From an uncultured Bacteroidales bacterium (GTDB lineage: Bacteria; Bacteroidota; Bacteroidia; Bacteroidales; Bacteroidaceae), in contig CACWFY010000024.1 of the NCBI GenBank assembly GCA_902760345.1, forward strand, positions 1-39,483: a stretch of DNA of 39,483 bases, in the 5' to 3' direction. Position 1 is the first letter of the stretch; each line of letters begins with the position of its first letter. This document shows, piece after piece, positions 1-7,354 of the stretch. A program made the position numbers and the translations under genes. Below the pieces are notes generated by a model. That model ran no database searches and was not told the DNA's origin. It was given only the letters and a program-made list of their open reading frames with translations.

Positions 1-1
1 C

Positions 2-793
2 TATCAGCAGGGCTTGAAGCCTGTCTGTATGGCTGAGTTCTGGTGGGGTGCAACGACCCACACGGAGTTACGCCAGCATCTGAACTACTATCCTGCCTGC
101 CGGGGAAAGTGTAAGCCCATTCTGACGTGGATGCTGGAAGGGTTGGACGTTGACCCCAACCCGGAGTTATTAGGTTTTGCACATTTGGATCCGAAGACTG
201 TCTATGAAGATGAGTATATCGTGGTGATTGACAAACCCAGTGGACTGCTCTCCACGCCCGGTCGTATCGAGGACTATTCCGTAGAGACGCTGATGCGTCA
301 GCGTTATCCCGATGCTGTCATTGCCCATCGCTTGGATATGGGCACATCAGGATTGCTGATTGTTGCTAAGACGCTGGAGGCCTATCGTCCCTTGCAGGAG
401 CAGTTTATCAAACATCAAATTAAAAAGAAATACGTGGCGAAGCTAGAGGGAAGAGGTAAGAAGGAAGAGGTAAGAGGAACAGTCTCGTTGCCGCTCCGTC
501 CAGACCCTATGAACCGTCCTCGCCAGATGGTGGATTTGGAACACGGCAAGCGGGCGGTGACGGACTACGAGTTTCTGAGCGACAATCTTGTGGCACTCTA
601 TCCGCAAACGGGTCGCACCCACCAGCTCCGCATCCATTGTGCCCATCCCGATGGGTTAGGTCGTCCTATTGTGGGCGATGAGCTCTATGGCACGAAAGGC
701 GACCGCCTGTGTCTGCATGCCTCGGAGATATGGTTCACCCATCCCATAACGGGTGAACCCATGCATTTTGAATCATCCCCAAATTGTAAATAG
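2..793 (+). CDS. RluA-family pseudouridine synthase (5' truncated by window edge)
   Basis: The reading frame is open from the first bases, so the true start lies upstream of the window. The protein carries the RluA-family catalytic motif HRLDMGTSGLL; its Asp codon is at 335-337 and would be the nucleophile that isomerises uridine in rRNA or tRNA. YPQTGRTHQLRIH near the C-terminus is the second family signature. About 60 residues precede the catalytic domain (from about VYEDEYIVVIDKPSG), as in Bacteroidales versions with an N-terminal extension. Which RNA and uridine it modifies cannot be told from sequence. A 7-nt tandem array (445-479) encodes a charged loop, EGRGKKEEVRG, inside the catalytic domain. 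A Dabb-family gene follows after 27 nt and is probably co-transcribed. Confidence 0.9.
   Translation, partial: YQQGLKPVCMAEFWWGATTHTELRQHLNYYPACRGKCKPILTWMLEGLDVDPNPELLGFAHLDPKTVYEDEYIVVIDKPSGLLSTPGRIEDYSVETLMRQRYPDAVIAHRLDMGTSGLLIVAKTLEAYRPLQEQFIKHQIKKKYVAKLEGRGKKEEVRGTVSLPLRPDPMNRPRQMVDLEHGKRAVTDYEFLSDNLVALYPQTGRTHQLRIHCAHPDGLGRPIVGDELYGTKGDRLCLHASEIWFTHPITGEPMHFESSPNCK
445..479 (+). repeat. Heptanucleotide tandem array (AGAGGTA-like, 5 copies) inside CDS
   Basis: Five consecutive 7-mers (AGAGGGA, AGAGGTA, AGAAGGA, AGAGGTA, AGAGGAA) sit inside the pseudouridine synthase. They encode a Lys/Glu/Gly-rich loop. A copy-number change not divisible by three would shift the frame. Confidence 0.8.
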
Positions 794-816
794 TAAATTG
801 TCAAATTGTAAATTAC
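781..816 (+). repeat. AT-rich heptamer array before the Dabb gene
   Basis: Units AAATTGT, AAATAGT, AAATTGTC, AAATTGT and AAATTAC run from the last codons of the pseudouridine synthase to 4 nt before the next ATG. The 28 bp at 788-815 differ at only one position from 30523-30550, which precedes the giant adhesin gene. A diverged copy lies at 6276-6303 on the minus strand. Confidence 0.8.
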
Positions 817-820
817 GCTT

Positions 821-1126
821 ATGGTAAAGCACATTATTCTCTGGACATTGAATCCAGAACTCTCAGAAGAAGAGAAGAACGCCGTAAAGGCAGGTATTAA
901 GGCTGGTCTCGAAGGACTGGTAGGCAAGGTGCCCGGACTCCTTGACGTGAAGGTACACATCGATGGCCGCCTGGCTTCGTCGAATGCCGACGTGATGCTC
1001 GACAGCACGCTGGAGAGCGAAGAGGCGCTGAAGGGCTATGCCGTTCATCCAGAACACGTGGCGGTGGCCAATGGCAAGGTTCGTCCCTATACCGTCCAGC
1101 GCTCGTGCCTCGACTTTGAGGTGTGA
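821..1126 (+). CDS. Dabb-family (stress-responsive alpha/beta barrel) protein
   Basis: This 101-aa protein begins MVKHIILWTL, the typical first strand of the Dabb (dimeric alpha/beta barrel) family. It has the usual helical segment (about residues 15-33, EEEKNAVKAGIKAGLEGL) and a conserved middle strand followed by a downstream HPEHVAVA segment. Family members are small dimeric ferredoxin-like barrels. Their cellular role is mostly unknown, and a few act as cyclases or binding proteins. It lies between the pseudouridine synthase (27-nt gap) and a metal ATPase (20-nt gap), so it is probably in the same transcript. No catalytic role can be assigned. Confidence 0.85.
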   Translation: MVKHIILWTLNPELSEEEKNAVKAGIKAGLEGLVGKVPGLLDVKVHIDGRLASSNADVMLDSTLESEEALKGYAVHPEHVAVANGKVRPYTVQRSCLDFEV

Positions 1127-1146
1127 TGCCTCCAAATACATAGAAT

Positions 1147-3033
1147 ATGGCACACGAACATCATCATCACCACGAGCATGACGGGCACCGCCAATTGTGG
1201 ACCATCATTGCTACGGTAGTACTGCTCATCGGTGCAGTCATCATAGAGAAGAACACCAGTTTGCCTACGTGGCAACTGCTACTGGTCTATCTCGTACCTT
1301 ATTTCTTAATAGGCGCAGGCACGTTGAAGGAAGCTGCCGAGGGCATTGCTCACGGTGAGCCTTTCAACGAGCACCTCCTCATGTCCGTGGCTACCATCGG
1401 CGCCCTGTTTATCGGCTTCTTTCCTGGGGCAGAGACAGAGTTTCCTGAGGCCGTCTTCGTCATGCTGTTCTTCCAGATTGGCGAACTCTTCGAGGGCTAT
1501 GCCGAAGGAAAGAGTAGGGACAGCATTTCTCACCTGATGGATATCAGACCCGACGTAGCCCATGTAGAAGGACTTGGCGACGTGAAGCCTGAAGAGGTGG
1601 GTGTTGGCTCCGTCATTGTCGTACGTCCAGGCGAAAAAGTTCCTCTCGACGGCGTCATCATTGAGGGCGCGTCGACCCTGAACACGATGGCGCTGACAGG
1701 CGAGAGCGTGCCCCTTGAGGTGAAGATTGGCGACGAGATCATATCGGGCTGCATCAACCTGAGCGGTTTGATACAGATACGTACCACCAAGACCTTTGGC
1801 GAGAGTACTGTGTCGAAGATCATCAAACTGGTAGAAGACGCTGGCGAGCATAAGTCGCAGAGCGAGGCTTTCATCACCCGCTTTGCCCGTATCTACACCC
1901 CCATCGTGGTGTTTCTGGCCATTGCTATTGCCATCGTTCCCACATTGCTGGGCGGCAGCTTTGTCACTTGGCTTTACCGCGCCCTGATGTTCCTCGTCGT
2001 CAGCTGTCCCTGCGCACTGGTCATCAGCGTACCGCTTACCTTCTTTGGTGGCATTGGCGGAGCGTCAAGAAAAGGCATTCTGGTAAAGGGTGCCAACTAT
2101 CTGGACCTGCTGGCGAAGGTCGATACCGTGGTGTTCGACAAGACTGGCACGCTGACGCACGGATGCTTCTCTGTGGTGGCCGTACATCCAGAGATGTGCA
2201 GCGAGTATCAGCTGCTGCATCTTGCCGCTCATGTGGAACACTCAACGACCCATCCCATTGGTGCCGCCCTGCGTGATGCCTTCCCTGAAGAAGCCACCGA
2301 CGGTTGTAAGGTAACCGATGTGGAAGAGATTGCCGGCAAGGGCATTCAAGCCACAATCGAAGGACGCAAGGTCGCTGTGGGCAATACGAAGATGATGGAC
2401 GTGATAGGTGCTCAGTGGCACCAGTGCGAACATGGCGATAACGGCACCATTATCCATGTTGCCATTGACGGCACTTACGCGGGTCATATCGTTATCAACG
2501 ACCAAGTAAAGCCCGATAGTGCCGAGGCCATCCAGCAACTGAAGAAACTGGGTGTAAACAAGACCGTGATGCTGACTGGCGACCGTGAGGAAGTGGCTGG
2601 CCGTGTAGCTCAACAGCTCCATATCGATGAATATCACGCAGAGTTGCTGCCTACCGACAAGGTCACAAAACTCACCTCCTCACCTTCTCACTCTCTCCCC
2701 ATGGCCTTCGTGGGCGACGGCATTAACGATGCCCCTGTGCTGGCCCGTGCCGATGTCGGTATCGCTATGGGCGCCCTGGGCTCTGATGCAGCCATAGAGG
2801 CTGCCGACGTGGTGCTGATGGACGATCAGCCGTCAAAGATTGCCACCGCCATTCGTATTGCCCGTCGTACCATTGGCATTGCCCGTCAAAACATCTGGTT
2901 CGCCATTGGCGTCAAGATAGCCGTACTCGTCTTAGCAGCTTTTGGAATAGCCACCATGTGGCTGGCCGTCTTTGCCGACGTAGGCGTCACCGTACTGGCC
3001 GTGCTTAACGCTATGCGTGCCCTGCGAGCATAG
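1147..3033 (+). CDS. P1B-type heavy-metal-translocating ATPase (Zn/Cd/Pb type)
   Basis: This 628-aa inner-membrane pump is predicted to export a soft divalent metal using ATP. Visible motifs, in order, are TGES (184-187, actuator domain), the metal-coordinating CPC in SCPCALVIS (287-289), DKTGTLT (331-337, phosphorylated Asp331), the P1B-specific HP dipeptide (369-370) and GDGINDAP (523-530). CPC plus a Zn/Cd-type N-terminus favours zinc, cadmium or lead over copper, but this is not certain. There is no N-terminal HMA domain (no GMxCxxC). The N-terminus is instead a His-rich tail (AHEHHHHHEHDGH) that could bind metal. An 8-nt tandem array (2671-2694) adds a short Ser-rich loop at about residues 509-516, just before the GDGIND motif. 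No metal-responsive regulator is adjacent. Confidence 0.93.
   Translation: MAHEHHHHHEHDGHRQLWTIIATVVLLIGAVIIEKNTSLPTWQLLLVYLVPYFLIGAGTLKEAAEGIAHGEPFNEHLLMSVATIGALFIGFFPGAETEFPEAVFVMLFFQIGELFEGYAEGKSRDSISHLMDIRPDVAHVEGLGDVKPEEVGVGSVIVVRPGEKVPLDGVIIEGASTLNTMALTGESVPLEVKIGDEIISGCINLSGLIQIRTTKTFGESTVSKIIKLVEDAGEHKSQSEAFITRFARIYTPIVVFLAIAIAIVPTLLGGSFVTWLYRALMFLVVSCPCALVISVPLTFFGGIGGASRKGILVKGANYLDLLAKVDTVVFDKTGTLTHGCFSVVAVHPEMCSEYQLLHLAAHVEHSTTHPIGAALRDAFPEEATDGCKVTDVEEIAGKGIQATIEGRKVAVGNTKMMDVIGAQWHQCEHGDNGTIIHVAIDGTYAGHIVINDQVKPDSAEAIQQLKKLGVNKTVMLTGDREEVAGRVAQQLHIDEYHAELLPTDKVTKLTSSPSHSLPMAFVGDGINDAPVLARADVGIAMGALGSDAAIEAADVVLMDDQPSKIATAIRIARRTIGIARQNIWFAIGVKIAVLVLAAFGIATMWLAVFADVGVTVLAVLNAMRALRA
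2671..2694 (+). repeat. Octanucleotide tandem array in metal ATPase gene
   Basis: Three 8-mers, CTCACCTC, CTCACCTT and CTCACTCT (24 nt, so frame-neutral), encode LTSSPSHS in the ATP-binding half of the ATPase. The unit closely resembles the CTCACCT array inside the AraC regulator (10303-10344). Confidence 0.65.
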
Positions 3034-3053
3034 CAACACAAAGGGAACACAAA

Positions 3054-3102
3054 AGGGACGGTTCTCCTGTGTCATTGAAACGACATGGTGAGAACCGTCC
3101 CT
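3054..3102. repeat. Large palindrome at convergent junction (REP-like element and/or bidirectional terminator)
   Basis: A perfect 13-bp inverted repeat has arms AGGGACGGTTCTC (3054-3066) and its complement (3090-3102), enclosing a 23-nt loop with an inner TGTC/GACA pairing. It fills the 91-nt gap between the convergent ATPase and GGGtGRT genes. The arm resembles the GGGACGGTTCT palindromes that I recall being associated with IS200-like REP transposases in many bacteria. That link is from memory and was not checked. It could also terminate transcription from both sides, although no clear T-tract is attached. Confidence 0.6.
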
Positions 3103-3124
3103 ATTATGCGGAATAAGTAACCTC

Positions 3125-4141
3125 TTACTTCTTGTTCAGAGCGAGGTCGATAGCTACGGCGATAGCAACGCTGGCACCTACCATTGGGTTGTTACCCATA
3201 CCCAGGAAGCCCATCATCTCTACGTGAGCAGGAACAGAAGAAGAACCTGCGAACTGAGCGTCAGAGTGCATACGGCCCAGAGTGTCAGTCATGCCGTAAG
3301 AAGCAGGACCGGCAGCCATGTTGTCTGGGTGCAGGGTACGACCCGTACCACCACCGGAAGCTACTGAGAAGTAAGGCTTGCCAGCGAGCACGCGCTCCTT
3401 CTTGTAAGTACCTGCTACGGGATGCTGGAAACGAGTGGGGTTGGTAGAGTTACCCGTGATAGACACGTCAACATTCTCCTTCCATAGGATAGCTACACCC
3501 TCACGAACATCGTCAGCACCATAGCACTTTACCTTCAGACGGCTGGGGTTGTTGCCATAAGGAACTTCCTTCACCACCTTCAGCTCGCCAGTGAAGTAGT
3601 CGAACTGGGTCTGTACGTATGTGAAACCGTTGATACGGCTGATGATCTGAGCAGCGTCCTTGCCAAGACCGTTCAGGATGACGCGCAGAGGCTTCTGGCG
3701 CACCTTGTTAGCCATCTCAGCAATCTTAATAGCACCCTCGGCAGCAGCGAAGCTCTCATGACCTGCCAGGAAGGCGAAGCACTCAGTCTCCTCGCGGAGC
3801 AGACGGGCAGCCAGGTTACCGTGGCCGATACCTACCTTACGGTCGTCAGCAACAGAACCGGGGATACAGAAGCTCTGCAGACCGATACCGATGGCCTCAG
3901 CAGCCTCAGCAGCTGTCTTTACGCCCTTCTTGATGGCGATAGCAGCACCACAAACATATGCCCACTTGGCGTTCTCGAAGCAGATCAGCTGGGTCTCCTC
4001 ACACATCTGGTAGGGATCCACACCTGCCTTCTCACAAATCTCGTTGGCCTCTTCGATAGAGTTGATGCCATTCTCCTTCAGAGCAGCAAGAACCTGGTTG
4101 ATACGGCGCTCCTGACTCTCAAACTGTACTTTTCTTATCAT
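3125..4141 (-). CDS. GGGtGRT protein
   Basis: This 338-aa cytoplasmic protein contains the family-defining motif GGGTGRTLHPDN (from residue 263). Strongly conserved stretches follow (AGSSSVPAHVEMMGFLGMGNN) and a Gly/Ala-rich C-terminus. The family occurs in anaerobic Bacteroidetes and Firmicutes and, to my knowledge, has no firmly assigned biochemistry. It is encoded 14 nt downstream of an IscU/NifU-like protein, which suggests a shared role in iron-sulfur or sulfur chemistry. That is inference from context. The protein has several Cys residues (47, 54, 64, 92, 121, 206). A strong AAAGGAGGA ribosome-binding site lies 7 nt before its ATG. Confidence 0.88.
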   Translation of the reverse strand: MIRKVQFESQERRINQVLAALKENGINSIEEANEICEKAGVDPYQMCEETQLICFENAKWAYVCGAAIAIKKGVKTAAEAAEAIGIGLQSFCIPGSVADDRKVGIGHGNLAARLLREETECFAFLAGHESFAAAEGAIKIAEMANKVRQKPLRVILNGLGKDAAQIISRINGFTYVQTQFDYFTGELKVVKEVPYGNNPSRLKVKCYGADDVREGVAILWKENVDVSITGNSTNPTRFQHPVAGTYKKERVLAGKPYFSVASGGGTGRTLHPDNMAAGPASYGMTDTLGRMHSDAQFAGSSSVPAHVEMMGFLGMGNNPMVGASVAIAVAIDLALNKK

Positions 4142-4148
4142 AGTCGTA

Positions 4149-4157
4149 TCCTCCTTT
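4149..4157 (-). promoter_or_regulatory. Unusually strong Shine-Dalgarno for the GGGtGRT gene
   Basis: On the minus strand AAAGGAGGA overlaps the stop codon of the IscU-like gene and ends 7 nt before the GGGtGRT ATG (4139-4141). Most genes here have A-rich leaders without a Shine-Dalgarno, so this one stands out and implies high or coupled translation. Confidence 0.7.
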
Positions 4158-4857
4158 ATTCTTTACGTGGGTCAATAGCCTTAACTGCACCCTGATCCTC
4201 GGTACGACGACCGTAAGAACCGGTGAACTTCTTCAGAGCCTCATTGGCGTCCATGCCATTCTTGATAGCCTCCATCATCTTGCCAAGGTGTACATACTCG
4301 TAACCGCAAACCTCGTTGTTCTCGTCGAGGAACTGCTTGGTGATGTAACCCTCGGTCAGCTCCAGGTAACGGGTACCCTTGGCAACAGTGCCGTAGAGTG
4401 TACCAGTCTGTGAGCGAAGACCCTTACCGAGGTCCTCCAAACCAGCGCCGATGGGCAGACCACCCTCAGAGAAAGCACTCTGGGTACGTCCATAGACAAT
4501 CTGCAAGAAGAGCTCGCGCATAGCGGTGTTGATAGCATCACAAACGAGGTCAGTGTTCAGGGCCTCGAGGATGGTCTTGCCAGGAAGAATCTCGCTGGCC
4601 ATAGCTGCAGAGTGAGTCATACCTGTGCAACCGATGGTCTCCACCAGAGCCTCCTGGATGATACCGTCCTTCACGTTGAGGCTTAGCTTGCAGGCTCCCT
4701 GCTGAGGAGCACACCAACCAATACCGTGGGTATAACCCGAAATGTCCTTGATCTCCTTTGCCTGAATCCACTTGCCCTCCTCGGGAATGGGTGCAGGACC
4801 ATGGTAAGCACCTTTGCAGACGCTACACATGTTTTCAACTTCCTTTGAATAAATCAT
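4156..4857 (-). CDS. IscU/NifU-like iron-sulfur scaffold-related protein
   Basis: This 233-aa protein has an N-terminal CSVC pair (C11, C14) and Cys49, Cys56, Cys77 and Cys106. The segment around Cys77 (IGCTGMTHSAAMASEILPGK) resembles the IscU/NifU pattern of a Cys followed by small residues and a GKT-like helix. Known scaffold proteins use three Cys to hold a nascent Fe-S cluster. A matching function here is inferred, since no IscS or NifS is adjacent. It is longer than IscU (about 130 aa); the C-terminal half is unrecognised. It is the first gene of a two-gene operon with the GGGtGRT gene and has its own promoter at 4913-4944. Translation could also begin at Met10 (MCSVC). Confidence 0.75.
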   Translation of the reverse strand: MIYSKEVENMCSVCKGAYHGPAPIPEEGKWIQAKEIKDISGYTHGIGWCAPQQGACKLSLNVKDGIIQEALVETIGCTGMTHSAAMASEILPGKTILEALNTDLVCDAINTAMRELFLQIVYGRTQSAFSEGGLPIGAGLEDLGKGLRSQTGTLYGTVAKGTRYLELTEGYITKQFLDENNEVCGYEYVHLGKMMEAIKNGMDANEALKKFTGSYGRRTEDQGAVKAIDPRKE

Positions 4858-4912
4858 ACTTAAAATATAAATAAAGAAAAATAAAATCTTAGAGTATTTG
4901 TCGATATCTTTG

Positions 4913-4944
4913 CAAAGTTACGAAGGTAATTTGACGAGACCAAA
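4913..4944 (-). promoter_or_regulatory. Bacteroidetes-type promoter for the IscU-like/GGGtGRT operon
   Basis: On the minus strand a TAACTTTG -7 box (4913-4920) follows a TTTG -33 box (4941-4944) with a 20-bp spacer, matching the sigma-ABfr consensus. It lies 55 nt upstream of the start codon. Confidence 0.75.
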
Positions 4945-4992
4945 CCAACTTTCTATTATTTAAGAACAATTAACAGACATTTCCGTCACTTT

Positions 4993-5024
4993 TTTGCTGT
5001 TCCCCGAAAATCTTTATAACTTTG
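4993..5024 (+). promoter_or_regulatory. Bacteroidetes-type promoter for the C_GCAxxG_C_C gene
   Basis: A TTTG -33 box (4993-4996), a 20-bp spacer and a TAACTTTG -7 box (5017-5024) match the consensus well. Transcription should start near 5030, only a few nt before the first ATG at 5035. The mRNA may be nearly leaderless, or a later ATG (5047 or 5053) may be used. Confidence 0.75.
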
Positions 5025-5034
5025 CAAACTACGT

Positions 5035-5532
5035 ATGACAAATAGTATGAAAATGACAGAACAAGAATTAGATGTACGCGTGAGCCGTGCGGTAGACTAT
5101 TTTATGCAGGGTTATGGTTGTTGCCAGAGTGTGGTGGCCGCCTTTTCCGACCTCTATGGTATGGACGAAGAGATGGCGCTGAAGGTAGGTGCAGGCTTCG
5201 GTGGCGGCGTGGGCCGACTGCGCATGATGTGTGGTGCCGTATCAGGTCTGGTGGTGCTGGCAGGACTGGACTGCGGTGAAACCGATGGTAGTAACCGCGA
5301 GGGGAAGTCAGCATGCTACAAGGTAGTGCAAGACCTGCTGGAACAGTTTAAGCAGGCCAACGGCAGCATCATCTGTGCCGAGATACTTGGTTTGCAGGGC
5401 CACGAGAAGGCGGTGTCTACTTATGAGGCTTCGCCGCGTACAGCCGAATACTATAAGACTCGTCCGTGTGCGGCGAAGGTAGAAAGTGCAGCGCGCATCT
5501 TTGCCAACTATCTGCGGCAAAAAGGCGCCTGA
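5035..5532 (+). CDS. C_GCAxxG_C_C family protein
   Basis: This 165-aa protein matches the redox-active-looking C_GCAxxG_C_C family. It has GYGCCQSV (Cys29-Cys30), GAGFGGGVGRLRMMCGAVSG (Cys66), Cys80, Cys94 and Cys114. The conserved Cys pattern suggests metal or disulfide chemistry, but the function is unestablished. It is transcribed alone from its own promoter, divergently from the IscU-like operon, and ends 12 nt before the convergent nucleotidyltransferase gene. The first ATG (5035) is taken as the start. Because the predicted transcription start is so close, Met5 (5047) or Met7 (5053) could be the real initiator; all conserved residues lie downstream of both. Confidence 0.85.
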   Translation: MTNSMKMTEQELDVRVSRAVDYFMQGYGCCQSVVAAFSDLYGMDEEMALKVGAGFGGGVGRLRMMCGAVSGLVVLAGLDCGETDGSNREGKSACYKVVQDLLEQFKQANGSIICAEILGLQGHEKAVSTYEASPRTAEYYKTRPCAAKVESAARIFANYLRQKGA

Positions 5533-5544
5533 CGGTTGCTCTTT

Positions 5545-6273
5545 TTAATATAATGCTGCAGGTATCAGCTGCTTGGCATTCTCAAAATCCTCGGGGGTAT
5601 CCAGTTCGATAGAGAAGAACTGCGTGGTATCTACGATGCTAAAGGTGTGTCCCTGAGGGATGAGACGCTCGAAGGCCCGCTCGTAGAACACGTCGATGAG
5701 TCCTTCGCGCTCAATCATCTGTTCCAGCTCGCGGAATAGGGCGATGCTGTATTCAGCCGTCATCTTCTCAAAGCCTACGCTTTCGCCGATGGCTTTCTCG
5801 ATGGAACAGGTCTTGCTGAGTTCCATGATGCGGTTGCTCTCGTCGACAATCACCTTGATCTCCTCTTCTCCACACTCGTGGCGGTTCAGTGCCAGCGCAT
5901 TGCCCTCAGCCTGAATGACGGCACGAATCAATTGCGGGTCAAACAGGATGTCGCTGTCTGACAGCAGGAAGCTGTGGCCCTCGGTATAGGGGCGCGTCAT
6001 CCATAGCGAGAAGATGTTGTTGTTGTGCTCGTAGTCGCCGTTGTGGATGAAGTGGATGGTGAGGTCGGCGTAGTGTTCCTTCAGGAAGTCGCGAATCATC
6101 TCGGCACGATAGCCTGTGACGACCACCAGCTCGTTGATGCCGGCAGCTATCATTGCGTCGACGGTACGCTGCAACAGCGTACGCTCACCAATCTTCAATA
6201 AACACTTGGGACAGGCGTCCGTTAGCGGGCGCAGTCTCTTGGCCATTCCGGCAGCAAGTATTACTCCAATCAT
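5545..6273 (-). CDS. Nucleotidyltransferase (phosphocholine/sugar-phosphate cytidylyltransferase-like)
   Basis: This 242-aa protein has the N-terminal nucleotidyltransferase signature LAAGMAKRLRPLTDACPKCL (residues 6-25), with the basic residues and PK pair that bind the NTP and the phospho-substrate. The metal-binding Asp cluster is in LLSDSDILFD (D106, D108). It is closest in appearance to LicC-like cytidylyltransferases that activate small phospho-alcohols or phospho-amino compounds as CDP derivatives. As the last gene of the minus-strand operon, it probably supplies an activated head group to the CDP-alcohol phosphatidyltransferase. The substrate cannot be read from sequence. A diverged AAATAGT-type array lies directly before its start. 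Confidence 0.85.
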   Translation of the reverse strand: MIGVILAAGMAKRLRPLTDACPKCLLKIGERTLLQRTVDAMIAAGINELVVVTGYRAEMIRDFLKEHYADLTIHFIHNGDYEHNNNIFSLWMTRPYTEGHSFLLSDSDILFDPQLIRAVIQAEGNALALNRHECGEEEIKVIVDESNRIMELSKTCSIEKAIGESVGFEKMTAEYSIALFRELEQMIEREGLIDVFYERAFERLIPQGHTFSIVDTTQFFSIELDTPEDFENAKQLIPAALY

Positions 6274-6275
6274 GA

Positions 6276-6303
6276 TATTTGACTATTTGACGATTTACTA
6301 TTT
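6276..6303 (-). repeat. AT-rich leader repeat before the nucleotidyltransferase
   Basis: Read on the minus strand, this copy begins AAATAGTAAATCGTCAAAT and ends 2 nt before the ATG. It matches the near-identical pair at 788-815 and 30523-30550 in most positions. All three lie just 5' of a start codon. Confidence 0.65.
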
Positions 6304-6316
6304 GTCAATTTGCTAT

Positions 6317-7354
6317 TCATTCTTTTATCTTCATCAGTGCCATTCCGATGGCTATCCAGATGATTTCACGCACGCGGCAGATGATGCTGACAAAGATGCC
6401 CAAGGCTGCCGAGAGTCCCAAGGCAGCGATAGAGAGCACAAAACCACCCTCCTGTACGCCAATCTGCATGGGCAGGAAACCGATGAGGTTCGCAAACAGC
6501 GTGGTAAACGCCACGATGAGTACGCTGTGCAGGTAGGTGAGCACCATGCCGTCCAGTCCGCCACCATTGTCGATACCAAACAGCAGCAGCATGAACATCA
6601 CCTCCAGGCTTTGCACCATGCGCGAGGTATATTCCAGCATGAGGCTGGTATAGAACGCCTTGGTGTCCTGACTGTAGAGTGCCGATATCTGTGCGTCGAT
6701 ATTGCGCAGTGCCTCTGCGTGCTTACCACGGAAACGACGGCTCCAGCCCTTCAGAAACGGTATCTTGCCTATCAGTCCCAGCACGTAGACCACCAGTCCG
6801 TTGCGGTAGCCCTTGGAGAAAATCCAGAAAGCCAACAGACAAAACAGGATGATGATGCCCAGTATGGTGCCGATGGCGGTGGTCATGGGCATATCGCCTA
6901 CCAGCACCAGTGCCAAATAGATGAAGATGCTGATAAACCAAAACCAGAAGTGCGCAAAGAAGTGCATCATGGCATACAGTATCACACTCGACGTGGCGTG
7001 CTGGTTGTCGATGTCTTTCGAGAGCTCCATGATGCGGTAGGGTTCGCCACCCAGTCCACCTACGGGTGTGGCGTAGTTCAGGGCATAGCCCGTAATGGTC
7101 AGTCGGTAGATGCGCCAAAAGCCGACAGGTGACTTGCCACCCAGATTGCCCTTGATGATGGCTTGCCAGGCCATTGCATTCAGTCCGTAGACCACTATCC
7201 AGATGCCAATGATGGGGATGAGCCAGTAACCGGCATGGGTAATGTGCTCCCACAGTTCCACAAAGCTGACGTCGAACGTGAAGAGCATGACCACGCAGGC
7301 GGCGCAGCCAAGAAAGAAAAACAGGTTGTTCAGTCGTTGCTTAGTCCAGACCAT
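6317..7354 (-). CDS. Flippase-like membrane protein (LPG_synthase_TM / UPF0104 family)
   Basis: This 345-aa polytopic inner-membrane protein has about eight hydrophobic segments. The arrangement matches the membrane domain of lysylphosphatidylglycerol synthase (YbhN/AglD-like), including the motif ATPVGGLGGEPYRIMEL and a C-terminal GFLPMQIGVQEGGF. The cytosolic aminoacyl-transfer domain is absent, so it is more likely a lipid or lipid-linked intermediate translocase than a synthase. Its start overlaps the end of the CDP-alcohol phosphatidyltransferase gene by 14 nt, which indicates translational coupling. It probably moves the operon's lipid product, or acts on it, at the membrane. Confidence 0.85.
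   Translation of the reverse strand: MVWTKQRLNNLFFFLGCAACVVMLFTFDVSFVELWEHITHAGYWLIPIIGIWIVVYGLNAMAWQAIIKGNLGGKSPVGFWRIYRLTITGYALNYATPVGGLGGEPYRIMELSKDIDNQHATSSVILYAMMHFFAHFWFWFISIFIYLALVLVGDMPMTTAIGTILGIIILFCLLAFWIFSKGYRNGLVVYVLGLIGKIPFLKGWSRRFRGKHAEALRNIDAQISALYSQDTKAFYTSLMLEYTSRMVQSLEVMFMLLLFGIDNGGGLDGMVLTYLHSVLIVAFTTLFANLIGFLPMQIGVQEGGFVLSIAALGLSAALGIFVSIICRVREIIWIAIGMALMKIKE

Noticed and set aside
5520-5560. Terminator at the 12-nt convergent junction
   Set aside because: A short T-run is present but no convincing stem precedes it.
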